This document shows positions 10,854 to 22,409 of a stretch of 64,000 bases of DNA, piece after piece. This DNA is from Scilla litardierei (taxonomy: Eukaryota; Streptophyta; Magnoliopsida; Asparagales; Asparagaceae). The position numbers were made by a program, and so were the translations under genes. The notes beneath the pieces were generated by a model, which made no database searches, had not been told where the DNA came from, and was given only the letters and a program-made list of their open reading frames with translations. The stretch's first letter is position 1; each line of letters begins with the position of its first letter. The stretch lies in the NCBI GenBank assembly GCA_030789695.1, contig CM061139.1:7517878-7581877 (forward strand), written 5' to 3'.

Positions 10854-12340
10854 GGTGTACTTAATGTATGACATTGGTCCATGAGAAATATTTGTAATAA
10901 TTTCTTTGTATATGTGGTTTGATGTGACATGATTTCATCTTTTAGAGGTTCAATCTGTAAGCCAAGACATAATTTTGTTTTGCTTAGGTCTTTCATTTCA
11001 TATTCTTTTGTCAGGCTTGTAGATATCTCAATGATCTCTTCAGGAGATCCTATGACATTCAAATCGTCTACGTAGACTGCAATTATTACGAATTTTGTTC
11101 CCTTTGCTCTTATAAAGATGCAAGGTCAGACTTCATTATTATGGAATCCTTGTTGTACAAGGAATTCACTGAGTCTGTTATACCACATCCTTCCCGACTG
11201 TTTAAGGCCATATAATGATCTTTGTAGCTTAACAGAATAGACGTCCCAGGGTCTATCTTTTAAATTTGTAGGCAGCGAAAAGCCGCTTAATTTTGGAAAA
11301 CTACCTCATAATTTCCCTGAATTCCAAAAAAATTCCTCTTATTTTGATATTACCGCAAAACTATCTCATACTTTTCAGGTTTCGATAAACTCCCTCATCT
11401 ACATATCCCACTCCCCCTACCACTGCCCTTCGCCCTCTATCCATCGCCGCCCATCCACATTACACCCACCGCCACCCTCCTCCGACTCCCCCATCCCCCA
11501 TATATCAAAGTATAAGGTAGTTCTACGAAATTAAACCAAAGTATGATGGAGTTTATCGAAACCTGAAAAGTATGAGGTAGTTTTGCGATTATATCAAAAA
11601 AGAGGTATTTTTTGGAATTCAGCGAAAGTATGAGGTAGTTTTCTGAAATTAATCCGCGAAAAGCCATCAGGAAGTTTCATATATATCTCTTTATCGAGAT
11701 TTTCATATAGATATGCAATCACAACATCCATTAGCTGCATATCTAATCCTTCCTTTACTGTTAAGTTTATTAAAAATCGGAAAGTGATCACATCCATTAC
11801 CGGTAAGTATATTTCTTCTTAGTCAATACCCAGTCTTTAGAAAAATCCATGTGCTATAAGTCATGCTTTGTAGCGTGCGATCTCATTATTTTCATTTCTG
11901 TTTCTGACAAATACCCATTTATATCCCACAAGTTTGACACCATTTAGTGTTTGGACTACAGGTCCAAAGACTTTGCGTTTCTTAAGCGAGTCCAGCTCTA
12001 CTTATGTTGCCACATTCCACTTTGGCCAATCATTTCTTCGTTTGCATTCAGCAATGTGAATGACAATATGAAACAGAAGTAATCGTCGACGATTGTGCTT
12101 TTCTTGTCAACACCTCCCATGTACGTACATAGTTTAATGATATTGCAGTTTCTCCCGGTTTTCCTCCTCAGGGGATTTCGGGAGGGGTGAGGGTATGTAC
12201 ATGAGCTCATTTTTTGTTGTAGTATTTTCACAAGGCCTCCAGGAGTTTTTATTTTTGTAGGATTTTATCCTTGGAGCCTAGTGGTCTGCCTCTTTTCAGT
12301 TGAGGAATAACCATTTCTGCTGCTAGGGATTGCATCCATT
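10854..12340 (-). pseudogene. pol: Ty1/copia reverse transcriptase fragment, Ale-like
   Basis: On the minus strand the order is: a link motif IPQLKRGRPLGSKDK (near 12250-12330), typical of the IN-RT linker in Ale-like copia; RT fingers with GYKWVFVRNRN (about 11800-11990); MDVVIAYLYENLDKEIYMKLPDGF (11797-11665); and, after a 371-bp MITE insertion, YVDDL (about 11062-11085) with the following KEYEMKDL region. The pattern matches copia RT (RVT_2). Stops and frameshifts are present, and the RT is cut at 10854 by the Tat LTR. Integrase and gag are not recognisable upstream. The LTR at 14544-14675 could be its 5' LTR. Confidence 0.8.
11285..11655. mobile_element. 371-bp MULE-type MITE
   Basis: The ends are inverted repeats of about 110 bp. 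The left end reads GCTTAATTTTGGAAAACTAC; the right end, reversed, reads GGATTAATTTCAGAAAACTA. The 10-bp direct repeat GCGAAAAGCC flanks it at 11275-11284 and 11656-11665. Long TIRs and 9-11 bp duplications fit Mutator-like elements, and GG(G)ATTAATTTCAGAAA-like ends are a common plant MITE style. It has no coding capacity. It sits inside the KLPDGF motif region of the copia RT, and its excision would rejoin that frame. Confidence 0.9.
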
Positions 12341-13048
12341 CTCGTGGATGTTAATTCTAGCTGGAGTATTTGAAGTAGGAATGTGTGATTTGACAATCTT
12401 TTGGTTGTCAATAAATGAATCCGGTAACTGATGAACAATATAGCCATTCATGTAAAATTTGTGCTCAGAAACATATTTATCGCATATCACAACCATCACA
12501 GATTCACGGGATAAATATAATCAACATATTTTGTGCTTAATAATTAATTGGACCATGGGACGATGTCATACACCATTATTTTAGGTAACTAACAGTAGAG
12601 CAGTCGCATGATCTTCATAATTATTAAGCTAATACTTTTAGGAATAAGCATAAAATTTATCTTAGAATTTATGACATATATTTGTGATATAAAGCATATT
12701 AATATATTCCTAAACACATGCATCATTAATGAATAATATGTGTGCCCATCAGGGTCAAATTCAGATAAAAATAAAACTGAATTATGCCCTAATGTAATTT
12801 ATTTGTAAGAAAAATAAATTTTCTGTTGTATCCCCTTTTATTCACTAATTTTTCCCATTTATCCTATTGTTTTTCCTCTTATTTTGCCTTATTTCCCCCT
12901 TATTTTTCTTTCTATTTTCGGCCCAAAATCCCTCTTTATGTTTTTTCTTTTGGGCTAAGGCCCCCATTTGCTGCAGGCTTCAGCTCGCTTTGCCAGCCCC
13001 CATTTTTTTGATTTGTTGGCCTGTGGGCCGAAGCCCGCAGGCTATGGC
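12341..13048. other. AT-rich gene-free segment, part of the minus-strand copia element
   Basis: No coding region is recognised. AT-rich DNA (12450-12800) gives way to pyrimidine-rich DNA with GGGCC-type phrases (12918, 12951, 13025). It lies between copia pol and the GC-rich block, where gag would be expected, but I see no gag. Confidence 0.4.
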
Positions 13049-13577
13049 TGTAATGCACGTATGTGTATAATACTGTTAGCGTGTATGCGTATAGTAATTT
13101 TATTGTGTGTATAGTAAATTCCTACATGTATGGCTATAAGGTGACTATGATATGCTCGGATATATAAGTGAATGTTGTGGTTGGAAAAGTTATATGTGTT
13201 GGAATGAGAGGGAGGAGAATACTAAAGCTTTGACTAATGTTATTGGAATAGTTCTTGTAACATGAATGTGTGACCTTAGTTGTTATACATGGTGGGAGGG
13301 ATGTGGTGGACATGGTATGCATTCATGTTGGTGGTATGTGGTATGCGTTGTGGTGGTATGGTGGGCATGGCACAATGTGCATGACACCTTGTTATGATAT
13401 TGATTATGATGTGTTGGTTTTAATTTGGTGGAACTTTGGAGTTGCATTTAATTATGGAGCATTACGTGTACTGTCCAGCACGTGCACAGTGGGCCTGCTA
13501 GTATCATTGTATTGTATTTCTTATTTCTCCTTTTGTAACACTCGCTCTTCGGGTATCCCAGGGAGCGGGGCGTTACA
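13049..13577 (+). mobile_element. Solo LTR, 529 bp
   Basis: It runs from TGTAATGCACG to GGGGCGTTACA, so the termini are inverted (TGTAATGC against TGTAACGC). ATGGC (13044-13048) and GTGGC (13578-13582) look like a one-mismatch 5-bp duplication. The interior is rich in TG and has no gene. The GGGAGCGGGGCGTTACA end resembles chromovirus LTR ends elsewhere in the window (GGGAAGCGGGGCATGACA). Orientation is inferred from that end. Confidence 0.6.
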
Positions 13578-14543
13578 GTGGCGGCGGGATTCGGCCCACA
13601 TTCATTTTCTTCTCTATTTGTTTTTTGTTATTCTATGGGCCGAGGCCCGCAACAGAGCTACGAGCTTCGGCTCAATAAAAAAGAATTTTTTGTATGATTT
13701 GGATGGGCCGAGGCCCATCATGGCATGGGGGCGGGGGGGATTACGTCCGTCGCTCCACAGCTGTCATTCTGCGCTATGCAGGGGGACGCAGCAGCATCGG
13801 TGTCGTCGCCTCTAAGGGGCGACGGTGTGGGTTGCCATCTGCAGATGGCCACCTGCGTTAATTTTTTTGGTTAAAGCCGCTGCCTATGGCAGCAACGGAT
13901 TGTCTTTTTACAGTGGCATTCAGATGGGAGGGTTATCGCCGCCGGGGGCGGCGACACACCACCCGCGTGGGGTGGTGATTTGCGACGACAAGAGGACGTC
14001 GGCAAGGATGGGATATGTTGTTTGTAGTAAACCCTAATTCTAGGGATTTGCCGCTACTAGAGGCGGCAGTGTGCCACCGCTGATAGGGCAACAACGGGGC
14101 ATCATGAGGGGAGGGGGGTGGGGAGGGAGGACGAGGGGGATGCTGGCGACGATGGGGCTGCCGGTGACGGTGGGACCGTCGGTCGGCTGAGTTATTGGGT
14201 TCATTTTTTGTTACTAGGGTTTCGACTGTGGGGTTGGTGGCCATAGGCTGCCAGCCTCTGCTCTTGGGGATGGGGTGGCAGCCGGTGGTCTCCCCCAAGA
14301 GTCGGCGGCAGAAAAGACGCCGCTCTTCCCAAAACTTACGTTTATTTTGTGTTCGATTTATAGGTATTTTCTACCATATGCATCATGATCATTAAAAAAT
14401 TGCGGCGTTTTAAATATACCCCAAGATTGAAAGAGAAGACGAGCGCATAAGGATGTTCGACGTCCGTGCGCGAGATCTACCGTCTCATTCCTAGCTTTCG
14501 CAACGTCCAGGCCTTCAACCTCAGGGAGAGCGTGCCGATAACA
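13578..14543. other. GC-rich, GGGCC-rich leader-like block
   Basis: No gene is recognised. GC-rich DNA contains several short inverted repeats (GGGCCGAGGCCC near 13637 and 13704; a GCCGCCGGGGGCGGCG dyad near 13938). Open frames on both strands follow from composition. Near 14510-14543, read on the minus strand, TGTTATCGGCACGC follows the LTR end, resembling the TTATCAGCACGC primer region of some copia elements. The block therefore reads as the 5' leader of the minus-strand copia. Confidence 0.45.
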
Positions 14544-14675
14544 TGTTGTGAATATATATTTTTGGGAACCACATGCCTTTATTTATAGGGGATGATGAGA
14601 GTTTATATATTGATAGGATACAATATTTGAATAGAATACAAACTTCTTCTCCATCAAGATTATGTATTCTTAACA
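14544..14675 (-). mobile_element. Short copia 5' LTR (132 bp), Ale-like
   Basis: On the minus strand it begins TGTTAAGAATAC and ends TTCACAACA, with CTATAAATAAAGG as TATA box about 60 bp from the end. It is followed by a TTATCGGCACGC primer-like site. Its very short length fits Ale-type copia elements, matching the RT fragment at 10854-12340. The right end is inferred from the TGTT/AACA termini. Confidence 0.55.
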
Positions 14676-14931
14676 GAGACTACTTTGTACCACGTCTACT
14701 TTTATCCAAACTACCAGTGTAGTTTCAAATTATTCAAAACTATGAAAGTAACAAAAATAGTTGCAAGATATTATAAGTATATATTTTTTGTATAAATTTT
14801 TATAGGTCCAAAATCTTACTTGTATGCTTGATCTGGACATACGGGGTCATAAATAAAAATCTGTTAATTTTGTTAAAATAATGTTAAAAAACTCCAGTTT
14901 TTTCTTTTAATTTAGTACATTTGAGTTTTTT
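14676..14931. other. AT-rich flank, nothing recognised
   Basis: AT-rich DNA between two copia elements. No gene or repeat seen. Its last five bases (TTTTT, 14927-14931) are the left target duplication of the next element. Confidence 0.4.
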
Positions 14932-15465
14932 TGTTGGAACTTATCCAACAAGTTGGATCTTAATCCAACGTTGGGCGAATATGCGGTAAATAATTATATA
15001 AGTGTTACACTGTCATATTAAGCACAATATATTAGTGATCTGGTTTTAATTAATTAAATGGGCTAAATGAGTTAAACAGGTTGTGGGGCCTTTATGTGTA
15101 GAGACTATTGGGCTTCAACTCGTTGATGGGACGAGTTGGAAACCCTAGGGCTAAGGAGGCTAGCCCCTATAAATACTTGTGTTCATGGTCCCCGGAATAC
15201 ACGAACAAAGTTGAGCCGTCTTTTCTACGTCCCGTCGCTAGGAGAGAAACCAGGAGAAAGCTAAAGGGGTTCTCCAATGGTTGATTCGTGCTATTCTGGA
15301 AGATCGACCGTTGTGTTATCGTCATGATCTCTTTCAGATTATTAGCGATGTACTCAGGTACGCTTCCGCTAAATCAGAGTATGCAATGATTTAAGGTTCT
15401 GCATGTTATATATCTAGATCTGTGTTGTTTGGCTAGAACGCACATCTAGATCTTTAGTTTCTACA
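14932..15465 (+). repeat. 5' LTR of the copia element
   Basis: 534 bp, TGTTGGAAC to TTTCTACA, followed after two bases by the tRNA-Met-type primer site at 15468-15479. CTATAAATACTTG near 15169 is the likely TATA box. Confidence 0.9.
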
Positions 15466-15467
15466 TG

Positions 15468-15479
15468 TGGTATCAGAGC
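15468..15479 (+). other. Primer-binding site (initiator tRNA-Met type)
   Basis: TGGTATCAGAGC, complementary to the 3' end of plant initiator methionine tRNA, lies two bases past the LTR end. Confidence 0.9.
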
Positions 15480-15674
15480 CTGCATGCTGTGGATCTTAAA
15501 TTTTTTGCCTGCTCGTAGTAGATCTGATAAAAATCAGATTTTTAATCTGTCTTAAGTTTCAGATCTGTTAAAAATACAATTTTTATCAGTGTTTAAGTTT
15601 CGGATATGTGAAAAATTGGGGTTTTTGATTGATTTTTCCTGTATAAAAAAATATTTTTCACGAACCTAAGATCG

Positions 15675-16170
15675 GGGCGGCCCACCGGCCGCCGCCCGAC
15701 ACGGCGAAAGAGGGGGCGGCTCTGCCACCCCCGTCGGGAGATCGGCACCGGCAACACCGGCACCGACGCAGAACAGCAAGGGGCGGCACAGCCGCCCCTG
15801 CCGTTAAATTAAAAAGGGGGGAGGAGGGGGACGCGGAAGCCGCTCCTGTCAGTGACATGGGGGCAGCTTCCGCCGCCCCCGTCGAGATTAGAAGGGGGCG
15901 GCGAAAGACGCCCCCGTCGATGACAAGGGGGGCGGATTCCGCCGCCCCCGTAGAGTTCAGAGGGGGGCGACGGGTGTCGCCCCCGTCGGCTCAAGGGGGG
16001 CAGGTGCCGCCCCCGTCGGTGTCAAGGGGGGCAGCTCCCGCCGCCCCCATCGACATCAGAGGGGGCGGCGGGTGCCGCCCCCGGTCAGAGCATCCGGCAC
16101 CGGCCACTGGCCGTCGCCGATGCGGGAGAATAGGGGGCGGTGGCCGCCGCCGCCGCCCCCATCAGATAAA
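15675..16170. repeat. Tandem array of about ten GC-rich hairpins in the copia leader
   Basis: Roughly ten units of 31-38 bp follow one another. Each has a GGGGGCGG-like left arm, a short variable loop, a CCGCCCCC-like right arm, and then a linker such as GTCGATGACA or GTCGACATCAGA. The block is strongly GC-rich, while the next 2 kb are strongly AT-rich. Open frames (for example on the plus strand from 15857) follow from composition and I do not treat them as genes. Confidence 0.85.
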
Positions 16171-16439
16171 ACCCTACCCCATCAGTTATAGGCCAGCCCA
16201 CAGCAGTTTAGAAAATTTGGGCCAACCCACATTAAGTTTAAAAAAATGCTGTTATTTTTTTAAAGGGGCTAGGCTGTTAAATTGGGCCTGTTTTGGGCTG
16301 TTTGGGTTATTTGGATGTTATGGGCTTCTTTTAGTCTATTTGGACACAAATTTGGGCCTATTTTGGGGTATTTTAACACAAGTTAATGAGGAAATAAAAG
16401 GGCAATTTGTATATTTCATTAAGTGTAATTTTTTATGTT

Positions 16440-18210
16440 AAAATTCAGTTTTAATTTTAAATTTATTTTTAGGCACGCTTCATTACATATATATATTTCG
16501 AAATGATTGTAATTAAATCAAAACCCCACCAAAGGTGGCTTTATCGTGGCGATTACTCTCATTTCAATATATAAAAAGCTACGGACATACTTTGTATGTA
16601 AATTTAGTACCTAAAATTCTAAATTTAAATTCGTACGATGTGGAAATAAATGGTTAAGTGTGTATATATATTTTCTTTAAGCCCAATTTGTGTGTTAAAT
16701 TATGTTCGTTCCGATTTTAATTCTTTAGGCAAAATTCGGTTAAATATACATTTCGAAATAATTTTAATTATAACGAGATTCCACCAAAGTGGGCTCTAAA
16801 GTTAAATTATTATTATTTCGGAATGTAAACAGTTAAATACATACGTTGTATGATCAGTTGCCCGGATGAATTTTAAATGGATCGAAGGAGTAAATAAAAA
16901 GTTTTCACATATATTTACATTTAAGTTCAATTTCATTTAAATATAATTTTGGGCGCATTTGGTTATACATTTCAAAATGATTCTAATTTTCTTGAAATCC
17001 CATCGAAGTGGGTTCTACTGTAAAGATTATTATTATTTCGAAATGTAAATGGTTAAATACATACGGTGTATGATTGGTTGCCCACTATTGAATTTAATTA
17101 GATTGAAGGAGGAAACAAGAGGCTTTTATGTATATTCCTCCTCAAAGATAAATTTTGTGTTAATTGTGCGAAATAAATTTAAATTCGAAGTTTATGGCAT
17201 AAAATAATATATATATATATATATATATACTTCGATATATAAAAAGTTGACTATATACTTTGGTATGAAAATTCAGTTTGCCTAAATTTAGATTTAAATT
17301 AAAACACAAAATTCAAGTATTTTCTTCAGGAGCAAATGAAAGGCTTTAACATATATTTCTCCTCAAAGATAAATTTAAAAGGCCTTAAGGAATTTTTTGT
17401 GCACTAACCATCAAGCAAATGGCCTTAAGGAATTTTGACACATTTTAAAGTTATATATAAAATGGGATAGGATGTATATTTATATATATATATATCTTTC
17501 TATGTATGTTCATATACACATTAGTATACATATATACCCCATTTTTAAGAAAAAAATTTGTGTTGAATCTATGGATTTTATTTAACTCAATATAAATGAT
17601 TTGAAAGGTGGAATAAAAGGTTCTTATATATATTTTCATTTAATGAAATCAATTTGTGTTAAATTCAGATTAGTTTCAAATTTCAATTTTTTGGCACAAT
17701 TAATTATATATTTCGAATATAGATTGATTGGATCATTAACTCACCAAAGTAGGTTTTCTTGTGAAGATTAGTTTTAATCTCGAAATGTAACAAGTTGAAT
17801 ACATACTTTTGTATGAAAATTTTGGTTGCCTTAAATTTGATTTTGAATAAAAGTGGACTTGCGTATCTCCACTTAAAGTATAAATTTATGTATTAAATTG
17901 CGACATAGATTCAAATTTTGCAAAGTTATATATTTTTTGAAATGACTTCGTGCAATCATCATCTCGCCAAAGTGGGCTATATTGTTTTGCATCATTTCAT
18001 TTCATAAATATAAAAAGGAATTTTAATGTGCCAATGATTTTCGTAAGAACGCTTGATCGGCCCAAAGGAAGATTACCGTTTTATACCATTTCATACGCAC
18101 ATGTGGCAATAGACAAGGTGATGATTAGTGAGATCAATGCATGCAAATTTAATTCGGCCCTAAGGAAGTTTTATTTTTGGCATGTTATTATTGTCATTGT
18201 CTGATTGCTA
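16440..18210 (+). repeat. AT-rich degenerate tandem repeats, about 210-265 bp
   Basis: The phrase CACCAAAGTGGGCT and variants recurs near 16527, 16792, 17001, 17752 and 17965. Each copy is preceded by a CGAAATGATT-like phrase; most are followed by CGAAATGTAA and ATACATAC-GTATGA phrases. Spacings are about 265, 209, 751 (perhaps three units) and 213 bp. The units are diverged. No coding region is visible. Confidence 0.7.
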
Positions 18211-18372
18211 CAACAAGATGTCAATGACTAGCCAATAGATTATCCAAATATAAATATTGGGCTAGTGGGGGATGTCCTGAGATGGGAAAATAGCATTAAT
18301 TTGAATTTGGTGTTGTTTTGTTTAATACTCATATGAACATGTTAAAATAATCTTTTGATAATCCTCGGAGTC

Positions 18373-19083
18373 ATGGATCTTGATCTGGCATTAAGGACTC
18401 ATTGTCCTCCACCACTCACTGATAAGAGTACCTCTGATGAAAAGAGGGAGATGGAAGAGTGGAAAAGATCAAATCGCATGTGCCTAATGCTTGTGAGGAA
18501 TGCCATTCCAGAATATCTCAGGGGTTCTCTTTCAGAGAAAATTTCCACAACTAAATGGTTCCTTATTGAGCTTGAAAAGAAGTTTGTCAAGAATGAAAAG
18601 AGTGAGATTAGTATACTTTTGACAAACTTATCTTCAATGAAATATGAAGGTAAAGGAAACATCAGGGAGCACATATTGAAGATGTCTAATATTGCTTCAA
18701 GGTTGAAAGCACTTGAGCTAGACCTCTCTGAGGCTCTGCTAGTGCATTTTATTTTGTTATCTCTTCCATCCCAGTTTAACCAGTTTAAGATGAGCTGCAA
18801 TCTGAAGGATGAGACTTGGTCTCTAGATGAGCTCATCTCATACTGTGTAAAGGAAGATGAAAGGCTTGAGCAAGAAATGACAGAAAGCCCTCACCTGACC
18901 TCCACCTTCACCAAAAGGAAGAAGGATACTGAAGCTGCAGATACAGCTTCTCAAAAGAAACAACAAAAGGAACTGAAAAGTTCAGAAGGTAATGGTTGTT
19001 TCTTTTGTGGAGCTGAAGGACATGTAAAGAAGAACTGCACAAATTATCACGCTTGGCGTGCTAAAAAGGGTATGTTTCTTTGA
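18373..19083 (+). CDS. gag: Copia gag (UBN2-type) with CCHC zinc knuckle
   Basis: Retrotransposon capsid/nucleocapsid protein, 236 aa from the ATG at 18373; the open frame reaches back to 18355 without an ATG. The start MDLDLALR corresponds to the interior of usual copia gags, where it follows an ILGVMDLDLAL stretch, so the N-terminus is missing or lost. Next come a UBN2-like helical region (EWKRSNRMCLMLV to LPSQFNQF, about residues 30-150), a basic linker, and a CX2CX4HX4C knuckle (CFFCGAEGHVKKNC) near the end. It stops at 19083 without joining pol. Gag would package the element RNA in cytoplasmic particles. Truncated N-terminus, otherwise uninterrupted. Confidence 0.8.
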   Translation: MDLDLALRTHCPPPLTDKSTSDEKREMEEWKRSNRMCLMLVRNAIPEYLRGSLSEKISTTKWFLIELEKKFVKNEKSEISILLTNLSSMKYEGKGNIREHILKMSNIASRLKALELDLSEALLVHFILLSLPSQFNQFKMSCNLKDETWSLDELISYCVKEDERLEQEMTESPHLTSTFTKRKKDTEAADTASQKKQQKELKSSEGNGCFFCGAEGHVKKNCTNYHAWRAKKGMFL

Positions 19084-21250
19084 TTTGGTTTAATTCTAAG
19101 TTAATTTCTTTCTGTAACCTTTGGTACATATAGACACGTGATGGAAAGATTTTGGTATAACCATTCACATCATTGTGTCTATGCAGGATTGCCTAAGATG
19201 CCAAGAGCCAAATGATGGTGAAAGATACATCGATATGGACAATGACAAGATGGTTCAAGTAGAAGCAAATTAAATTTAGATTATTTCTTTTAAAGGCTAG
19301 ATTATATTTGAATTTTTTGAGACTATTATGTACCATTTTCAACGGAATTTGGATTTTCATTTCTATTTTGAACAAATTTGGTTATAAGTGTTCAATTTGA
19401 ATGGAAAATTTGGTTGTCTCTTGATTCAAAATTAGTTTATTCTAGTTCTTTAAAAGATCATTATAATCTTTATTTATTTGGAAATTTTTCTCCATCTATA
19501 GAATTCTGCATTAATGTACATATATTGTAATGAAAGAATTAACAGTTTAGAATTGAGTTATATTTTGATTGCAGCTTATTTCCTTAATAAAATTTCAACA
19601 AATGAATCACTTGCATGTTTGGAGATGTCCGACTAAGGTAAGGATTTATAAGCCTTATAAAGAAATAGGATATAATGCTAATGATTTTCTAGTTTTGTTG
19701 AATAATTTTAAAAGTTGATATTTTGTATGATTTTACATAATCCCACTATTAAGTTAGTTTACGAATTAGGAAATGCACACTATTTGAGGATGCTGAGTTT
19801 GAGGGGGGAAATTTAGTTAGTGGCATTACTCTTGAAGAGGATTATATTCTCACAGGTGTTGTTGGCATTGTTCAGGATGGTATTCCTGACATTGTTCAAG
19901 ACACAATAAATCAAGATAATGTTGCAATTCCTCCCATTCGGAAAATTGTTCATAAAGACAAACTCTAGCACCTCAAAGCACTAATTGCCATTCAGGAAAT
20001 CCATTAAAGAGATGAAAAATATATTGTTGAAATATTATATTGTAATTCTAGAGAACATATGGTTGACATTATGATGATAGAAGTTCGACTTACATCAAGT
20101 CATAAAAGTTCTACATCTCTAAAATGGATTAATGCATTAATTAAGAAAGTCTTTGAATGATACTTAAAATCTTTTCTCATTGCCATAAGGTTTGAAACCT
20201 ATTGATCGTAAATAGTTTTTTATAATCAATAGGAATTCAAAAGGGTATTAAGAAAAGATTTAAAGCGTATCACTCAAAGACTTTGTGCGGAAAAGAATGC
20301 ATTAATTGTAAAGAGACTTTCTATTCAGTTTTCATGAAAGACTCTGTAAGGTTTATAATGCCATTAGTAGAGCATTTCAACATCGTTAATGATATATTAA
20401 AATTTCATTAAGTGATCACCTCGTTCGGTTTTGAGATGATGTTTAATAATGTTATATATCTTAAGTTCTGTGGGAGCATGTAATTTCTATAATATCTATG
20501 TGGTAATAAATGTTAAGTTCTGTGGGAGACACGTTTAGTCTCATTAATTGCCCCGAGAATCTACTTCAAAAGATTCCCTATATCTCACCAAAAGGGAGTA
20601 TAAAGTATGCTCAGTTTTATATGCATTTGGTTATTGCATGTATTACAGGTGTGTTGGACAGATTGTTAAGTTTAGGAGTTGACCATTTGACAGCAGCCAA
20701 ATGTGTCTTACGGTATTTATGGAGAATAAAAGTGTTACATGTTCAAGGATCAGTAGTTAAAAAGGTTTGAGATCATTTTGGTCTACTGACTCTGATCATT
20801 TATTGGATACAAAGAATGTATGAAAATCTATGTTAGTCGCCATCTACTAGAAGAGATTTAAATGGTCCCATTTATATAGTCTCTTCTGACATGGCTTTAG
20901 ATTTCATATCATATTATGTGACATCCAAATCATGAAATATATCTGCATATTTTGTCACTATGCTGCAAATTAGGGATGGTGCTGAAACACCACACAGTTT
21001 ATTTAGTGACAATGAAGTCTGCAGTTTTATATTCCAGCAACAATAGGAACTCGACAAAGTTTAGATATTCAGAGATCGAGTTCCTAGATTGTTGATTAAT
21101 AATAGGAGTGTATAATTGTCTAATGAGCACATCGGAACAAACCATGTAATTACGGATCCGTTATAGTGAGGAAATGTCATCCAAAAGGTTTTATGAGCTA
21201 GCTACTCATATGTAAGTCATTTCATTAAGAACATTCAGTTTTGTTGGAGT
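19084..21250 (+). pseudogene. pol: Decayed copia pol remains
   Basis: 19084-19790 is AT-rich with nothing recognisable. From about 19800 a stop-ridden copia pol trace appears. The clearest piece (20510-20770) reads CPENLLQKIPYISPKGSIKYAQ then DHLTAAKCVLRYLW, matching the RT-RNase H junction of copia pol (CPKN..IPYASAVGSLMYA, DHWKAAKRVLRYL). RNase H-like scraps continue to about 21200. No protease or integrase is visible, and the RT catalytic YVDD region is absent. Confidence 0.65.
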
Positions 21251-21674
21251 TTGTTCTTTTGGGTGCTCATATGATAGACAAAATCAAGTCTCCAACTTAA
21301 GCTTGAGGTTATTTTCTGATCAGAAATAAATTTTTTGGTTTCAATTCGGCTTCACTCCGATTTTGGTTTGTTTATGATCTCACTAAGGTTAAGAGGATCA
21401 GTTGGAAATAGACATGTTAGATCACATTACATGTAATTTTCATGCTACACATCTACTTCATAGTCCATTTCATTCTTTTGTATTAGCACGGTGACCACTG
21501 ATGGGTCGTACTGCAATTGCTGCGGCGAAGATCTCTTTGATCCCTTGCTAATATAATTGATGGACCGAATTGTTCTTGACTCATTAAAGAAATAACAGTA
21601 AGTTAAGATCTTATTTGGTTGTATGCACTATGAAATATAATTATAAAGTTTAGCATATAGCCCAAGTGGGAGAT

Positions 21675-22190
21675 TGTTGGAACTTATCCAACAAGTTGGA
21701 TCTTAATCCAATGTTGGGCTAATATGCGGTAAATAATTATATAAGTGCTACATTGTCATATTAAGCCCAATATATTAGTGATTTGGTTTTAATTAATTAA
21801 ATGGGCTAAATGAGTTAAACATGTTGTGGGGCCTTTATGTGTAGAGACTATTGGGCTTCAACTCGTTGATGGGCCGAGTTGAAAACCTTAGGGCTAAGGA
21901 GGCTAGCCCCAATAAATACTTGCGTTCATGGTCCCCGGAATACACGAACAAAGTTGAGCCATCTTTAGGAGATAAACCAGGAGAAAGCTAAAGGGGTTCT
22001 CCAACGGTTGATTCGTGCTATTCTGGAATATCGTCCTTTGCGTTATCGTCAGGATCTCTTTCAGATTATTAGATAGACTCAGGTACGCTTCTGCTAAATC
22101 AGAGTATGTAATGATTTAAGGTCCCGCATGGTATATATCTAGATCTGTGTTGTTTGGCTAGAACGCACATCTAGATCTTTAGTTTCTACA
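21675..22190 (+). repeat. 3' LTR of the copia element
   Basis: 516 bp, starting TGTTGGAAC right after the polypurine tract CCAAGTGGGAGAT and ending TTTCTACA. It aligns along its whole length with 14932-15465. TTTTT follows at 22191-22195. Confidence 0.9.
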
Positions 22191-22409
22191 TTTTTTTCAT
22201 TTAATTTCGTAAAAAAAGACATTCATCACGTATTAAGTGCACGCGCGCTACATTAGAATTAGAATATGCAGAATAATGCATATGTACTTTCAACACATGA
22301 AAAATTCTTACACATAGAAGCACATATACAAGGTTATTATTATTATTCTGTTGAGAGTTGGAAGAACTTGCCAATGGTCTAAGCCATATCCATACTTATT
22401 ATTTCAAGG

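Larger units (their letters stand above)
14932..22190 (+). mobile_element. Complete but defective Ty1/copia element with long repetitive leader
   Basis: LTRs at 14932-15465 and 21675-22190, primer site TGGTATCAGAGC at 15468-15479, polypurine tract CCAAGTGGGAGAT at 21662-21674, and TTTTT on both flanks (14927-14931, 22191-22195). The gag ORF starts about 2.9 kb after the primer site; the leader is a GC-rich hairpin array followed by AT-rich degenerate repeats. Pol survives only as fragments between about 19800 and 21250. The LTRs differ by small indels (for example about 15 bp missing from the 3' LTR near 21967), so it is not young. It is non-autonomous now. Confidence 0.9.

Noticed and set aside
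13270..13815. 181-codon ORF as a possible host gene
   Set aside because: It crosses the end of a solo LTR and changes composition abruptly; no conserved motif.
15857..16441. 194-codon plus-strand ORF
   Set aside because: Low-complexity product of the GC-rich hairpin array followed by an AT-rich tail; no recognisable domain.
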